A stretch of DNA of 64,000 bases from Torreya grandis (lineage: Eukaryota > Streptophyta > Pinopsida > Cupressales > Taxaceae), in the NCBI GenBank assembly GCA_037957365.1, contig JARHVA010002372.1, positions 971,501 to 1,035,500 on the forward strand. Reading direction: 5' to 3'. How positions within the stretch are numbered: position 1 is the stretch's first letter; each line of letters opens with the position of its first letter. A program made the position numbers and the translations under genes. Below the pieces are notes generated by a model. The model saw only the letters and a list, made by a program, of their open reading frames with translations. It was not told the origin of the DNA and ran no database searches. Positions 1-13,490 of this stretch are shown here, piece by piece.

Positions 1-1524
1 TGCAAGATTTCTCTTTCTTTGCTCCTAATTCTCCTTCTACTTTGAAGTTTTCATATAAGTTAGTAAATATACTAGTTGAGGAACTTTTTCCCTTCTCACA
101 ACCAAGACCTAATCTCTCTTTTGAGGGCTTTGAGAGTTGATCAGTTCATCAAGAATGTTTAATCCTCCTGTCAACTTTAGACTTTTATTTAATTAACCTT
201 TGGATTTTTCAAGTTCTTTTCTCAAAGCTACTATTTCTACCTCAAGCTTCACACATTCATTAGATTTAGATTGTAGTTCCATTTTGACTATATCTTCTAT
301 TATTTTATCTTCTTCAACTTGTGTCTTTGGGTTAATTACCATCTGATCAAATTTATCAAGAATTTTATAAATTTTCTCAATTTCCTTTTATCCAAGCTTC
401 TTTTATTTTAAGTTATATTTTCTCAGCTTATTAATCTCATCTAGAGCACATATGAGCTCACATTCTAGATCCACTTCTCCTTCTTCTTCATCTGAGTCTT
501 CAACTTCATCTTGATCTAGATTTATAGAAGTTGATCCTACTATCATGAATAGGGATTAATTTCCTTTAGCCACAAAATCACAACCATGATCATCATTTGA
601 GCTATCACTATCTTCCATTAAGTCACTATATTCTTTTGTGTATAGACCTTTCTTATTCTTGAAGAAGTTCTTCTTCTTAGGATAGTATGGTTTCACCTTT
701 TTTCTACTCTCTACTTTCTCAGAGTTATCCTTTTTATTATGAGTGCATTTAGTAGAAAAATGTCCTACTTTAACATAGTTAAAGAATTTGAGGGGTAACT
801 TACCTTTATAATTTCCATATCATCTCTTTAGTCTTTTGACAAAGTTAGCTTCTTCTTCATCAGTCTCCTCAGATTTAGATGTAGATGTTTCTTTTTTTAC
901 TTGTTTGGTTACTTTGAATGCAACTTCTCTCTTGAAGGTGTTTATCTCTCCCATTCTCATCTCATAGGATCTAAAGGTCCCATGCAACTCATCAACAATG
1001 ATTTTATCTATATCTCTTGATTCTTCTATTGCAAAGATTTTAGAATCATATCTTGAAGGCAAAGATCTTAAAACCTTCTTGAAAATGATTGACTCTTTCA
1101 TTTGTTCTCTAAGGCCTCTGATTGCATTTACTATTTCATCTACCTTGAGTAGGTAGATTTTAATATTTTCCTCTTCATTCATCTTAAGGCTCTCAAACTT
1201 ACCTTTGTAAGTTTGTAGCTTGGCCTGCTTTACCTTGTCATCTCCTGCATAGATTCCTTTCAACTTGTTATAGATGTCTTGTGCATTCTGACAGTAAATG
1301 ACTTTGACAAACTCTAAGTTTGATAGTTCACAAAGAATAACATTATTTACCTTGGCATATCTCTCATATACCTTCTTGGTAGCTATATATCCATTTACCA
1401 TAGACATGCATACATCAAACCCTAATGAATAAATATATGTTTACATTCTTATGCTCTAAAATGCATAATTATATCCATCAAAGAGAGGTGGATTTAATGA
1501 TGAATATCCTTCATGACTCAACAT
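1..1524 (-). pseudogene. gag: Copia gag (UBN2-type) of element D, degraded
   Basis: This is a capsid/nucleocapsid gag remnant. The start chosen is the ATG at 1524 (minus), the position equivalent to the gag start in elements A and B, just after the primer site. The N-terminus carries the motif PPLFDGYNYAF, then stops replace a Trp (TAG) and a Lys-like codon. The longest open stretch is 1407-820 (195 aa), which spans the UBN2 capsid domain with the usual motifs VYERYAKVNNVILC, YAGDDKVKQAKLQTYKGKFE, VDEIVNAIRGL and VDELHGTF. A zinc knuckle follows near 800-735, but its first two Cys are Phe and Tyr (FFNYVKVGHFSTKC), so it could not bind zinc. Acidic and coiled-coil-like sequence continues to base 1. 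It is not expected to be functional. Confidence 0.85.
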
Positions 1525-1577
1525 TGTGTTCACTATTACAAGATCTACCTGAGTTGATTAATATTTTTTAAGGAACC

Positions 1578-1597
1578 TTAAGATCTAATACTAATTT
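1578..1597 (-). other. Decayed primer binding site of element D
   Basis: On the minus strand the sequence TTAGTATTAGATC sits just inside the LTR end. It aligns with TTGGTATCAGAGC, the tRNA-iMet primer site that is intact in elements A and C. Two of the differences are G-to-A or C-to-T, as expected from cytosine decay. Confidence 0.6.
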
Positions 1598-1598
1598 T

Positions 1599-3342
1599 TG
1601 GAACACAACTAGATACTGAGAGGGGGTGAAACAATATATTAAATAAAACTAGTCCTTTAATCCTTTTAAAGAAAATTCAAAAGCATATGAAGATTAAAAG
1701 GTAAATGTAGATATCACATACACACATAAGTAATCATGATACCAAATTTATACATGGAAAACCCAAAGGGAAAACCATGATGAGAATAACTGCTATAAAC
1801 TACTTATATAATCTAGCCTCACAGTTCAAAGTGTCACTGGAAAACCTCATTGGTTGCAATGTTTAAGGACACCAATCCTAAGGAGACACCAATACCCTGA
1901 TTTAAGAACACCAACTCTAAGGAAGCACCCACTTCCTAATATGAGCACTCACTCAGCTTATCTAATGACACCAACCTATCATACTCTTTTATAGATCTAC
2001 AACTCTAATTTATAAGTTAGATTCATACATGAATCTGAATCTCTATTCTTTTTTATAATTCTAATATGCAACTGATCATACTATACACATTTTCTTTGTG
2101 CTTTTCTTCCTCTCTTCTCCTTTCTATTCCTCTAGTTCTATGTTTGGATATCTCTCTATTCAACACACTTCATTATATTCACCAACCATTCTACTCTTCT
2201 TTTCCCCCTCTGGTTTTGTGTCTTTATGATTTTGTATTTGACACACTTCATTAGCTTTTGCTTTGTGCCTCTATCTGTATATGACTTAGCTCAATAGAAA
2301 ATGCAATTATTATATCACTTTTTCCTTTGTCATAGATATAATATATATAAACAAATTATCTATGGTTTACTTCTTCTCTATGTTTGCACTTAAACTATAA
2401 ACACATCATATGAATTCTAGACTTTAGTTAATTAAGACATAAACTATTAGTTCTTACATCTCAATTTTATGCATCACACCATAATTGTAAATCTCTTTAC
2501 TATCTATATAATCTATTAGACTCAATTTTTAATTTATAAGCTATTTAATGTAGATTTGATTAGTTGGTTTGATTAATATCATTGTCTATGTCAAGATATA
2601 GAGCTTATACATAAGTTCTTGCATGTTCCTTCAACTAACCATTTATTTGGACATGAATTTAAATGTCAATCATTGATCTGGCCTTTGGCACCATGATCTA
2701 ATGGTTCACACTCCAATGACTCAAATTTAAAATGTGTCTATTTAATCTTCTTAATCTGATATTTTGTGTGTTATTTGATCTTTAAAGATGCATAATATTT
2801 ACTTCTTTCTTGACATTAAACATTGATCTCTTTATCCCATTTCACTACTTCTTATATCTTTGGATCACTTTCACTTTGCTAATCTTATCAAACTTATTTA
2901 GTCTTTAATTAGCCACTATGTCGATAAACATCGATCACTTTATAGCATTTGAGTCCATTCACTCTATTAGATCTCCTTTACATGATCACCCTTGTACTAT
3001 CAGATATTTTTGACAAACTTGATCATTAAAAATGATAATCTTACACTCATTAAGTCTCTATTTGATAAGCTCTATGAATGTGACACTTGTCACTTGCATG
3101 CTTAATCAGAGCTCATTTTGACAATTTGACTTCATCATGCTTCATTGGATCTTTAATGTTTGATTAAGCATGAGTCATTGATCAAGCTTAGACATAATAT
3201 AAATTCTAAGACTGAGGAAATATTAAGTCCTTTGAAATTTTTTTGAGCTAATAATTGCTAGGTTGAGGGGTTAGTTTCTCAATGATGACAAAGGCTTAAG
3301 TTATAACTTAAGCTACCAGTTCTCAACTATACCAAGTCAACA
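1599..3342 (-). repeat. 5' LTR of element D
   Basis: The LTR, about 1.74 kb, is read on the minus strand. Its inner end (plus strand GAACACAACTAGATACTGAG, followed by AGGGGGTG) matches the LTR ends of element B at 57193 and 52979. The blocks around 1860-1950 (ACACCAATCC, AAGGAAGCACCCACT) match 57460-57520. A further block near 2760-2800 (TTTGATCTTTAAAGATGCAT) matches 54006-54026. The outer end is less certain. Confidence 0.65.
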
Positions 3343-3539
3343 TTAAAATAGAACTTTGCTTATTGATGCCATGGCTAAACCCTATCCAATCTGAGAGCAA
3401 AGACAATTCAATTTTGAGTTCATTCCTTCTAAATTGAACCTACAGTCCATATATTCAAGATTCTCATGAAAAACCCATAACATATCTATTATCTATTTCA
3501 TTTACAAATGTCCATAGATGATCTTTGTAAAATCATGAA

Positions 3540-4215
3540 AATTTTGCATGACCTTGTGTATATTTTTTATAAGTATGGATACCCTTTCATTTTTATTGGA
3601 AGGCTAACTTTTCACCTACATAACTCATGTTGCACTTAGTTAGATTACCTATAAATTAGCGCATATGAACCTATTACATAAGGGATTGCATCCATATATC
3701 CATTTTCTCTTAAAGCCTTCATATGTGCAAGATATGACATCATAAAAATGCCTTCTTAGATTTTTATTACAACCTAAAAATTTGACTAAGTGTTAAAAAA
3801 CACTATCAAAATGCCTTAAGACCCTAATTTGATCAAGCATATATTTTATCACGCTAGAGTGCATGACTTGAGATTTAGCACATATAAACTAGGCACAAAA
3901 ATGAATAGACCCATGTGATAATTTTATCCTAACACCTCTATGTGTGAAAAATTTGACCTCATCAATATGTTTACATGTTTTTATTTATCCCTTTTTACAA
4001 ATTTTTATAAGTATAGAAACTTAGTGGATTTTATCCAAGTAGCAAACTTTACATGCCCATATCTTCAACTGCTCTTCATCACATATCTTCAAATTTGGCA
4101 CATAGCTACTAGGGACTAATGTGATCATAACCATGTGACCAAATCCCCTATAATTATTCACATGTGGTAATGGTGAGGCCAAAAAAATGCCTTCTCATCT
4201 TTTTTGTTATAGACC
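3540..4215. repeat. Degenerate tandem repeat, about 215 bp unit, three copies
   Basis: Three diverged units follow one another. Anchors are AGCGCATAT (3658), TTTAGCACATA (3877) and TTTGGCACATA (4093), and further on AAAATGCCTTCTTAG (3747) and AAAATGCCTTCTCAT (4185). There is no coding signal. The nature is unknown; it could be a satellite fragment or an internal repeat of an unrecognised transposon. The stretch 3343-3540 before it shows nothing I can name. Confidence 0.4.
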
Positions 4216-4489
4216 CAAAATGTCTAGATGATTAATGCGAAGAACCAGATGGATTCCATTCATTCACATAAGTAATCCAATCATCTTTGACATATGATAG
4301 GATGCCTTGCAAATCCTAAAATCACCATGCTTATCCCTAAGCATTGATGACATCCATAATATCCCTTTTGACATCAATGACATGCTCATAATTTCCCTTT
4401 TGACATCAATGACAATCAAATTCCCAATAGTTACAATAGTATTTTATGATATATATCATGATTTTATTGGCTAACTACCTTATTGTCAT

Positions 4490-5971
4490 GATTTGGATGT
4501 AGGAGAGATTCATCCCTCAGAGCATGATAGAGGGAGAGAATCATCAGAGAGGATGGTGTAGATGGAGGTGTTGGGGGATGATAGAGGAACAACTAAAATT
4601 CATGCAGACACCATGATAGATAACACTCATAATATCAATTATTTAATTTGTTATCTTTATTACATCTTTGATTTTATCGACATTTTGATAATTAATTATT
4701 TGTGTTAGTTATGATTTGGTTTAGATTAATGCTTATGTGGATATAATCTTGTGTGATTGCATTGTGACTATTATACGTATATTGAATGTATAATGTTTTT
4801 GTATGATTATGTCATGTTATTGTATTCATGATTTTTAATGCTTTATAAGAAAGTAAATATGTGTGAATATTATCCATTTAATACTAGCTATAGACTAACC
4901 AAAATGCATTTATAATGTTTTATAACATTAACAAGTTATCATTATGATATTCAAGAAATATCATTATTCAAATTAACACCATAATATATAACAGATAACT
5001 AAAGACATTAGATAATCTATATAAAGTAGTAATAACAATGACTACATTGTTATAATACCATTATGTTTTGGTATAGTAGTTGTTTGATTTACTATTACAG
5101 ATAAAAGAATATCAATGACTTACATTAGTCATATGGTTATCTAAAGTCATGATGTTGATTATATTTTATAAGTTAGTAACAAAATTGTCTTTTTATCTTA
5201 AGCTAACCTATGAACTAAACCTAGTCCTTATTTGAATGCATAAACAACGGTGATGTTCAAAGTGTTAGTTATCATTGGTAATTATATTAATATTGGACTA
5301 TTGTGAAGTTGATATTCAGACATGTAAGTCAAAAGGAGACATGCATTAAATAAAATATTAAAATAATTATTAAAGAATTTTGGGGAAAGTTTGAGAGAAT
5401 TAGGGATTTCTTGGTTGTGTCAAAATGGAATTAACTCAAATTAGTTATAGTTTTCATAAAATATGGCTTTTTTGCATGATGGAATTTGGGAAAACTATGA
5501 GCTTTAAGATAACTATTGCCTATATGATAAGGATAGATGAAAAAATAATGATAGGAGGGGAGCTGGAGAAGACCATGGCATGACACGAAGAGGAGAAGAG
5601 GGAGTATAACGAAGGAGAGAAGTATTTTTCTAGTTCATACAATTTCAACTAGAAGATATTATAAGGTTGGTGATCTATTTAATTATTATTAGAATTAGGA
5701 AATATCTATGTATATATTTGCCTCTTAGTGGTTTTAGAATTGATTTGTATTTTAAATATTGATACAGGTTTAGCCTGTGGATGGCTTGACCATCCATAGA
5801 ACTAAACCTCTATTCCCTAAATCCTTATGGAAAGGGACACAAATTCTGTGTGTATATTCAATAGGGTTAAACGAATTTATTGTTGTGATGGCAAAATGCC
5901 ATAGCTTAAGAAATTTAGAACCTTGGTAGATGGTTTTGATATATACAAAGACTGTATTTTGTTTTGGAAAC

Positions 5972-6068
<97 letters not shown>

Positions 6069-6140
6069 ATATATATACATATACATATATATGTATTATA
6101 GATATACATATATATGTATGTATATACATATATATGCATG

Positions 6141-6189
<49 letters not shown>

Positions 6190-8758
6190 AGATATATGTC
6201 AAAATTTTAAGCATATAGATATAATATACATGACTTGTGTATATTTTGATAAATATGAAGTCTAAGTCAAATTGATGATTGAATAGATTGACATAAAAAA
6301 ATTATGTACTATTTGTTATGAAGTTCATTTAGGGTTAACATATACATATATATGAATTAGGTTCATTTGTTTTACAAAATTATGAATATATATATGAAAT
6401 GGGTTCATTTATTTTTAAAAACCATGAAATTATATGTATGGATTGTGTATGTATTTGTTACACAAAACCATGATAATATATAAGTATGGACTGTGTGTAA
6501 TTTGTTATTCAAAATAGTGAGAATATATATGAACTGTGTGTATATTTGTCATTCAAAATAATGAAGATATATATGCATGAACCGTGTGTTTATACTTATA
6601 ATTTTTGGTGTGAAATCTAAGTATGTATTTATTAGCTATGCTTGGGTTGAAGGAAAATAAAGAACTATCCTTTAACAGAAATAATGAATGGTAAAGTTTT
6701 ATATCTACTCTGAATTCTTGTTAAAGAATTCTATGATATGTAAAGTGAATGTATAACCTTTTAAATATTCACAGCCTATATGATAAATGATTATTCACAT
6801 AAATTTGTTAGTTATATATAAACCAATAGTGTAGTTTAGAATCCTTTAGTGCATCTAATTAAATGAAAAATAGGTGACATAGTCGAATATAGAACAATAA
6901 ATGTGTTAACATTTATAAACTATGCATAGATATAGTAAGTTAAATTACTTTCATTATATGTGTAATAGGTTGTTATGTGAATCACAAGGATCCTGAGATA
7001 GATGTCGATTCAATTATTAATTGATACTTGTAAAAAGTATAAACCTTCAGTTGGCAAGAGTAATAGACTTGAATAAATTTTATCATAGCTGTACATGATT
7101 TTTAAATGAAACAAGTAAACAAAAAAATGGGTTTGTAGGAAAATTGATATATTATGATGGATCATGAAATTATTTTTTGAATAGGTAAATTATTATAGTT
7201 TGTTAAAAACATATGAAGTTATTGTTAGATAATATAAATGACTATTAGGTTAATACAAAACAATATTTATATAAAGTATTTATATATGTGATTGAATACT
7301 TGTATGCAGTACATATTATGTATATATTTAATCTGTATAAGTGCATGTATATATAAAATATATTTGTATGAGGACCTAGGTACTCATACACATATAAAAT
7401 ATATTTTTACAATGGGATGTGAGCTTATAATTATAGTTTATTGATTGATAAAATTAAGTCATAAAATCTTGAAGGATAAGACACTATCATTATGTGCATC
7501 ACCTCCCAAAAGTATAACAAGTTGTATAAATGAAAGATTAAGTTTCACGTGAGATATGACTTAGTTTATGAGATATTTGACCTCTAAAAATATTATGACT
7601 GACTATTTGTAATTGAGTAATGTGTAAATAAGAATATTAGACTATGATATTATTGTTATCATAGAATGTACTACATTTGAATTTACTTATAGAAATTAGT
7701 AATAGGTAGTCTAAGTATAAATTATACCTGATTGGTATAGATTGTACTTGTTTATGTTTACTATTTGTGTGATAAATAAAATAGTGGAAATTCATTGCAT
7801 ATATTTGATGAACTAAATGTATGTATTTTTTATTATTCCTATATTAAGCATGTTTTATGCTTGATAGTAGGAAGTAATCTATTTAATATATTGATTATAT
7901 GTTATAATAACTAAATATCACATTATTGATACTAAATAAGTAGTGAGACAAACTTTATTAGCTTACTTAGCATCACCAATGCTAGATGAAGGTAAACTAA
8001 TCAAGTGGTGTGTATGAATTTGACTGATCCTAGAGATCAATAACTAATTAAAAAACTTTAGCCAAAGTAATGTTTAGTTAAAAATTGTCCTTTCATATGT
8101 ATGATTTACATGTTTATGTGATATCAGGTTAGAATGTATTTTTTTATGGTACACATCATGTATTACAAATCTTACAATACATGATTACTATCTTGTCTCT
8201 CTGGATACCTACACCATCACTATCTATCCATCCATGAAGAGAGGGCCATTACCTGATTGGAGGATTAAGTAGGGGATCAATGGTCTATGGTTGGTGTGGA
8301 AAAGTGCTCAGATGATGCTCTCCCTTCCCACAATAGTACTTATTTGGAGACTACACTTGAGATTACCATAAATACTAGAGTTCAGGAAAATCATGCTCCA
8401 TAGAGACTTGTATCTTGTATTATATTTATTATTATTGAAACATTATTACTGATGAAATTTAATTATTTACTCATTTGTACATTGACAATAGTGGTTATAT
8501 TATTTTGCCAACTGTGGCTAGAATCTATGTAATTAATTTCTAAAATAAATGTAGTTAAGTTTTGCCTTTTTGTTTCATATGTTGATAGTAATTAGTAACT
8601 GGTAGATGTTACATATTTATTTTATATTTAACATATTAGTATGTTAAATTAGGGTCACTAATTATATTTTCATGGTGAAATATAATAAAATAATATGTGG
8701 AATTAAATTTAAAAAAAATTATTACATTATTATAGTAAATCCCAGTGGGGATGTTACA
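4490..8758 (+). repeat. Dispersed repeat R, copy 1 (possible LTR or non-coding LTR element)
   Basis: Several separate blocks here recur in the same order at 26425-30763 and 59206-60624. Block a is 4490-4625 (GAGAGGATGG, then ACACCATGATA). Block b is 5765-5810, a short palindrome around GATGG/CCATCCATAG. A TG microsatellite follows at 5980. Block c is 7885-8440 (AAGAGAGGGCCATT, GGTCTATGGTTGGTGTG). Block d is the end GGGGATGTTACA at 8747-8758. The TGTTACA end is typical of an LTR 3' terminus. No coding sequence was recognised. The left boundary is not defined and intervening parts are too diverged to align by eye. Confidence 0.5.
5971..6187. repeat. Microsatellite (TG)n - AT-rich palindrome - (CA)n
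   Basis: A TG run of about 42 units (5980-6064) is followed by about 80 bp of ATATAC/GTATAT palindromic sequence and then a CA run of about 21 units (6143-6186). TG and CA arms are reverse complements, so the whole block could fold into a hairpin or cruciform. Open frames here are only Cys-Val or Thr-His dipeptide repeats and are not genes. Confidence 0.95.
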
Positions 8759-8991
8759 AGTAATCAACCATTTATCCAATAACATATACAATATATCATG
8801 TGGTTGATATCTTATCTGATCAAACTAAAATGGTTGCATCTTAGTAGATGTTTTTTTTTTTTTTTAATGAGGGAAGTATTCTATATGTGGATTATTTTCC
8901 TCTATGTAAAAATTTTATTGTTTGTTCTTTGGTATGCATTATTGATTTCGAAGAAAGTATTTGAGGTGGCTCATGAACCTTCTTTTATTAT

Positions 8992-11240
8992 TTATTTTTT
9001 GTAGGAATTGTTTCTAACATGTTTTCCTTCTGGTGAAGATTTGGGTGACTCAACATTGGTATTTGTTAGTACACATGCATATTTATGCACATCTATGTAT
9101 AAGCAATCAAAGTAAGTAAAGGGTTTATGTAATGCTCTTTCTTTTAATGGAGAAAGATGGCCCCTAATAAATATAAATTGCATTTCTAAATATGAGGGTG
9201 TATAGTTCAAGGAATATAAAACATCCTTAAATCAGATAACATAATCTAGTTTAGACTCATCATTATTTTATGTCAAGCATTGAAATTGTTCCAATGGTAA
9301 TTTTGGTAATTTATGCTTAAGGAAATCATTAAAAATATGTCTTCAAATTTTTTAAAAGTTGATAAGGACCCATTTGGAAGGATATAGAACCAATCAATCA
9401 CCTCTCATGTTAAACTTATATAAAATGCTTTTAATATTAAGTGTCCATATTTATCCCAATGGTAAAAAGAGTGTATAAGTTGCTTCACGTGATTTGTAGT
9501 GTCTCCTTTATCATTAAATGAAGGTAACATAGGAATAATAAATTTGGTAGGATAATGATGTTTAAAAACATCCTGTGTAAGGGGTTGATCTTCTAAGATG
9601 TTATCATTGAGAGGAACATCATGTGAAAGTACTTGTAATTTAAGAATTATGTTTTGTTTTTGAAGATGTCCTATAGTAGTCATCATAGATACTATGTCAC
9701 TATGAACAAATTTTGGAGAATTTGAATATGTACTCATAGGTTGTAACTTTCCATTCACATGAAACATAATAATAATGGCCTGTTCACAACTATCATTGCA
9801 CTCTAATTTATAATTATGATGCATTTTAAAAGTATTGGGTAAAGGATCATCCATTTTACTTGATGATTCAAGAAAGGTTATTATATCATTTTAGATGTCA
9901 TGAAGGTTATACAACTATCATTTTAAATATTTTGACTACTTGAATTTTCATTACATTCAAGAGGGATATAAGGTGTGATTTCATTATTTTCATCTAGAAT
10001 TAGAACATGCTTTTGAGCATAAATTATAAAAGAGGGAGAAATAGGAGTATTATCTATTTTGATTGAAGCATCATCATAGGAAAGAGAAATACAAGTTTCA
10101 CTTTAATTTTTGAACTCAAAAGAGAAACGGATAGAAGATGAAATATCACTTTCTTATCTAGTTACATCATGACCATATGAGAAAGAAACATTAGAATAAC
10201 TAGCATTTGAATCTTGAGTTGCATTATTGCTACTTGGCTTAGGAAATTATATCATTATGAAACATTTGGTAAAGATGTTTTATTGTTTATCTTGAATTAA
10301 AATAATGGTAGAATAGCACACATCTACACTATTACAAATAGTATTATAATTTTATTATTTCCAACCTAAAAGGATATGGAGATAAGTAGTATATGTAATC
10401 TAGAAATAGAGAATTATTTTCACTATTTGCATGTGTATGAACTAAATAAAGACTAGAAGATTCAATTTGAGTAATAATTTCAATATTTTTCAAAGGAGGT
10501 AAACATTCATTCTTTATATCAAGCTCATCATTGAATAAAAAATATGTACATTCAACTATTGGTTCATCTTTATATGATATATGCATGAAAGATTACTATT
10601 TTCAACATTTTGAATAATACATTCATGTATTTCCTTTTATAACATTGAATTATATGTAATGCAATGACTAATGGTGCACTTGATGTTTCTTCAAAATCCT
10701 CATCATTAGGTTTGAAGATACGCTATGAAGGAGAAATAAGAGAAATAAGCTCTTCATGATTCTCTTCAAAATGTATGAAATCAAAATCACAATAATAACA
10801 TGAATAAGAAATAATGCTATCAATTTCACCATATTAATCAATTTTTTCATTTTAATTATTTTAATTTTAAGGAGTGAATACAAAGGAAGACTATGTTTTA
10901 CAATTTTTTTGAGCCAAAGGATCCTCATAAACAATGTGTTGATCATCAAAAATATTAAACAAATGATCTAAAGGATGAGGATTCTTTAGGTTTTCAACAT
11001 GAGTATGAATTTTAATGGTTGTAAACCTAAACACACCCATGATAAAAAAAATAAGGCCTAGGGCATGACTTACACTATGCCCATGTAAGGAAAATCAGAT
11101 CCTAAAAAAATACAAAAATAAAATAAATTGTAGAAGGAGAAAACCAAAGCACACTAAGGTTTGATTGAATTAAATGTAGAGGATGGTTTCACCATAATGT
11201 TTTATTCTAAATGGGTATTTCACATTAACACACTATTTAA
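8992..11240 (-). pseudogene. gag: Ty3/gypsy gag remnant, minus strand
   Basis: This is a degraded gypsy gag. The clearest part is the open stretch 9854-9405 (149 aa), whose C-terminal third carries the gag signature: basic IPMLPSFNDKGDTTNHVKQ, then HWDKYGHLILKAFYISL. It continues after a stop as WFYILPNGSLSTFKKFEDIFL near 9400-9330, the usual capsid continuation after the FPLSL-like motif. Upstream (9855-11000) two more fragments, 10586-10344 and a frame around 10949-10668, are rich in acidic residues and broken by stops and frameshifts. I cannot place a start codon. It lies head to head with the gypsy pol at 11690 and may be its inverted gag or a second element. Confidence 0.6.
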
Positions 11241-12029
11241 ATAATATTTTTAAGTGTAATAATGTAGTATTTTGGTATAAGAAATAAATGATAGTTTATT
11301 ACAATTTAACCTAATCAAACATGTTCAATTTAAAACAACAAGAACTATACAAAAAAGTTTTATAAAGAGCATATTTTATTTTCCATGTAATTTTGGGTTA
11401 TCAGGGTAATTTAGATTCATCTCAATGCCATAAGATAACTCTGTGTTCTATTTTTTCCAAATTTTATTTGTTTTTCTTGACTAGACACTTGTATCAACCT
11501 TGGGACACTTTCATCGATGCAAGTGTCCAAATCTTAATGGAGGTGTCTAGATCTAAATATGCAATGTAACTGACTATGTCTTTTCTTAAAGATGCAATTA
11601 GACATGTACTCCTATTTTACCTCTAGATAATTAGGTTTCAAAACATAACTAATCACACTAAAACTAAATGTGTTAAGTTCATCCTAGCCTAAAACATATT
11701 CCATAAGGAGATGTATAACCTAGAGATAGTCCTTGCACCTGATAACAACTCTAATCAAGATGGAGGAAACCCTAGTATAACTCTAACATTGGAGATTTAT
11801 GTGTTATCATTTAAGAGAGATAATGATCCTGAAGATAACATAGATGAGGTCCATGCATTTAAATATTTTTAAAGGGGAAATATCTATTAGTTGAGGAGTA
11901 ATTTCCATGGTCCATTAACTATGTCTACTCTTAAAAATAACACTCAAGTTACACCTAATGAGAACTTGAGCAACAACTCACCTCCACCTAAAGGATCCAA
12001 CATGTCTTATTAACCTAAGAATAACTCTA

Positions 12030-12640
12030 CACCCCTGTAAGATGAAAAAATAGTGGAACAAAACAAACTTGGATACAAAATTATAAAATACCTGAAGAAA
12101 ACTAAGGCTAATATAACAATGTTTGACTTGTTCTAGATTTACAACCAAAAAGACTTGTTAATAAATAAATTATCCACTCATAAAGGGAAAGAAACCAATA
12201 AGATAGCTAACGCTCACATTGAAATTTACAAATAAAAAATTGAAAATCATCCTTTCCTCTTAAAAATCCATATTTTCAATAAGAATGTAAATAATTTTTT
12301 GGTGGATTCATGTGATTTCATTAACATGATATCCTATGCAGTTTGCTAGTAGTTGGGTTTGACACCTACAAAGTCAAATAGAAAATTTTTCTAGTTAGAC
12401 AAATCAGAGGTCAAGTTTGTTGGTGAATTAAATCACATTCATATGTAGCTATTATTTGATCCTAGGGTGATAAAATTTATTTATATTCAAGAAGTTGATA
12501 TACTTGATGTTTATGGTATGCTCCTAAGTAGAGATTGGTCAAAAACATTGAATGGTTAATAGAAACTTAATTCTCTCACATGTCTCCCTTGGAGAGGCAT
12601 CTTGAATCATATCAAAATTGAGATTGAACCTAAAATGATG
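12030..12640 (+). pseudogene. Gypsy aspartic protease with upstream linker
   Basis: The retropepsin-like region that would process the polyprotein. The active-site loop is at about 12296-12330 and reads NNFLVDSCDFINMISYAVC, so the catalytic Asp is kept but the expected Asp-Ser-Gly is Asp-Ser-Cys. Downstream come LGLTPTKSN, VKFVGELNHIHMQLLFDPRV and VDILDVYGMLLSRDWSKTLNG, a well-known conserved string in gypsy elements of this lineage. Several in-frame stops at former Gln or Glu codons show that it is dead. Confidence 0.75.
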
Positions 12641-13099
12641 TATTTTATCACAAAATATAACAAAAAAAATTAAATATTGTATGAAGAATCTGAGCTCAGG
12701 GTCTATGCACTTAATAAAGAGGTATAAGCTTATAAGAAATTTTCCATTAACATATTAACCATGCAAGAATAATCATAATTTAAGGAGTTAAATTGACTAT
12801 ATAATGATGATTTCCTTAGTGCACTAGAGATAACTTCATTCCCTAGTGCGGCCATAGTCTATGAAGATGTGGAAAAAGTTAATCTAAGTGAGAACAAATG
12901 ACTTTTAAGCTCTTCAAATGATAAAATAAAACAATCTAGACATCCCTATACCTACTTATGCCATTGAATACTTGAACAAAATGTCACTATCATCTGACAA
13001 ATAAAGTGTATACCCACTTAGCATGGGGAAAACTAATTAATAGATCACTATTATAATAACACCTATTAACCAGAATTTGATGTACACTATAGAAAATCA

Positions 13100-13490
13100 C
13101 TTGTAGATTTTGAAGTTTGATAGATCTAAGTCTAAGAGAAAGTGTGGAGATAGTGTTGAGATCATCAACCCATGAGGAAATTCATATTTATCTACATTTT
13201 TCCTATAATTTTATTTCATGAATAACATGGTTGAATATGAGGCATTAGTTCTCAGTCTCTAGTTTTCATTAAGGAAGAAAGTCAAGAATATTAAGGTGCT
13301 TGGTGACTCAGAACTGGTGGTCAAATAATTAAGAAGCTAATACACTTTTAATGACAAGTAGTTATCTAGATATTGCACCTGAGTATGGAATTTAATAGAA
13401 TATTTTATATCATTCAACATTTAAACATTGCACCAAAGAAAAAATTATATGGAAGATACATTGGCAATAGCTACGAGTACTCTATAAATG
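13100..13490 (+). pseudogene. Extra (archaeal-type) RNase H domain of element G2, upstream of RT
   Basis: A second RNase H domain distinct from the one after RT. The visible signatures are FDRSKSKRKCGDSVEIINP (13116 on), then NNMVEYEALVLSL (13222 on) with the catalytic Glu, GDSELVVK (about 13303) with the catalytic Asp, and EDTLAIATSTL (about 13456), where the Asp equivalent is present. Stops interrupt the frame. It is followed by a spacer with STPSIPDNRNL and ILKTNSIPKGMV that leads to RT. In the family this domain degrades the RNA of RNA/DNA hybrids. Its place before RT, instead of after the first RNase H, is a lineage-specific arrangement. Confidence 0.7.

Larger units (their letters stand above)
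1..3342 (-). mobile_element. Ty1/copia element D, Sirevirus-like, partial
   Basis: This is a minus-strand copia retrotransposon that runs off the left edge of the window. Read on the minus strand it has a 5' LTR (3342 to 1599), a decayed tRNA-iMet primer site, and a gag from about 1524 down to base 1. The gag and LTR are recognisably related to elements A (30764) and B (52979), but more diverged than those two are from each other. Protease, integrase and RT would lie outside the window. The LTR outer end at 3342 (TCAACA, the complement of TGTTGA) is inferred from the family pattern, not from a second LTR. Confidence 0.8.

Noticed and set aside
5877..6265. Several open frames of 69-111 aa on both strands
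   Set aside because: They are Cys-Val and Thr-His dipeptide runs produced by the TG/CA microsatellite.
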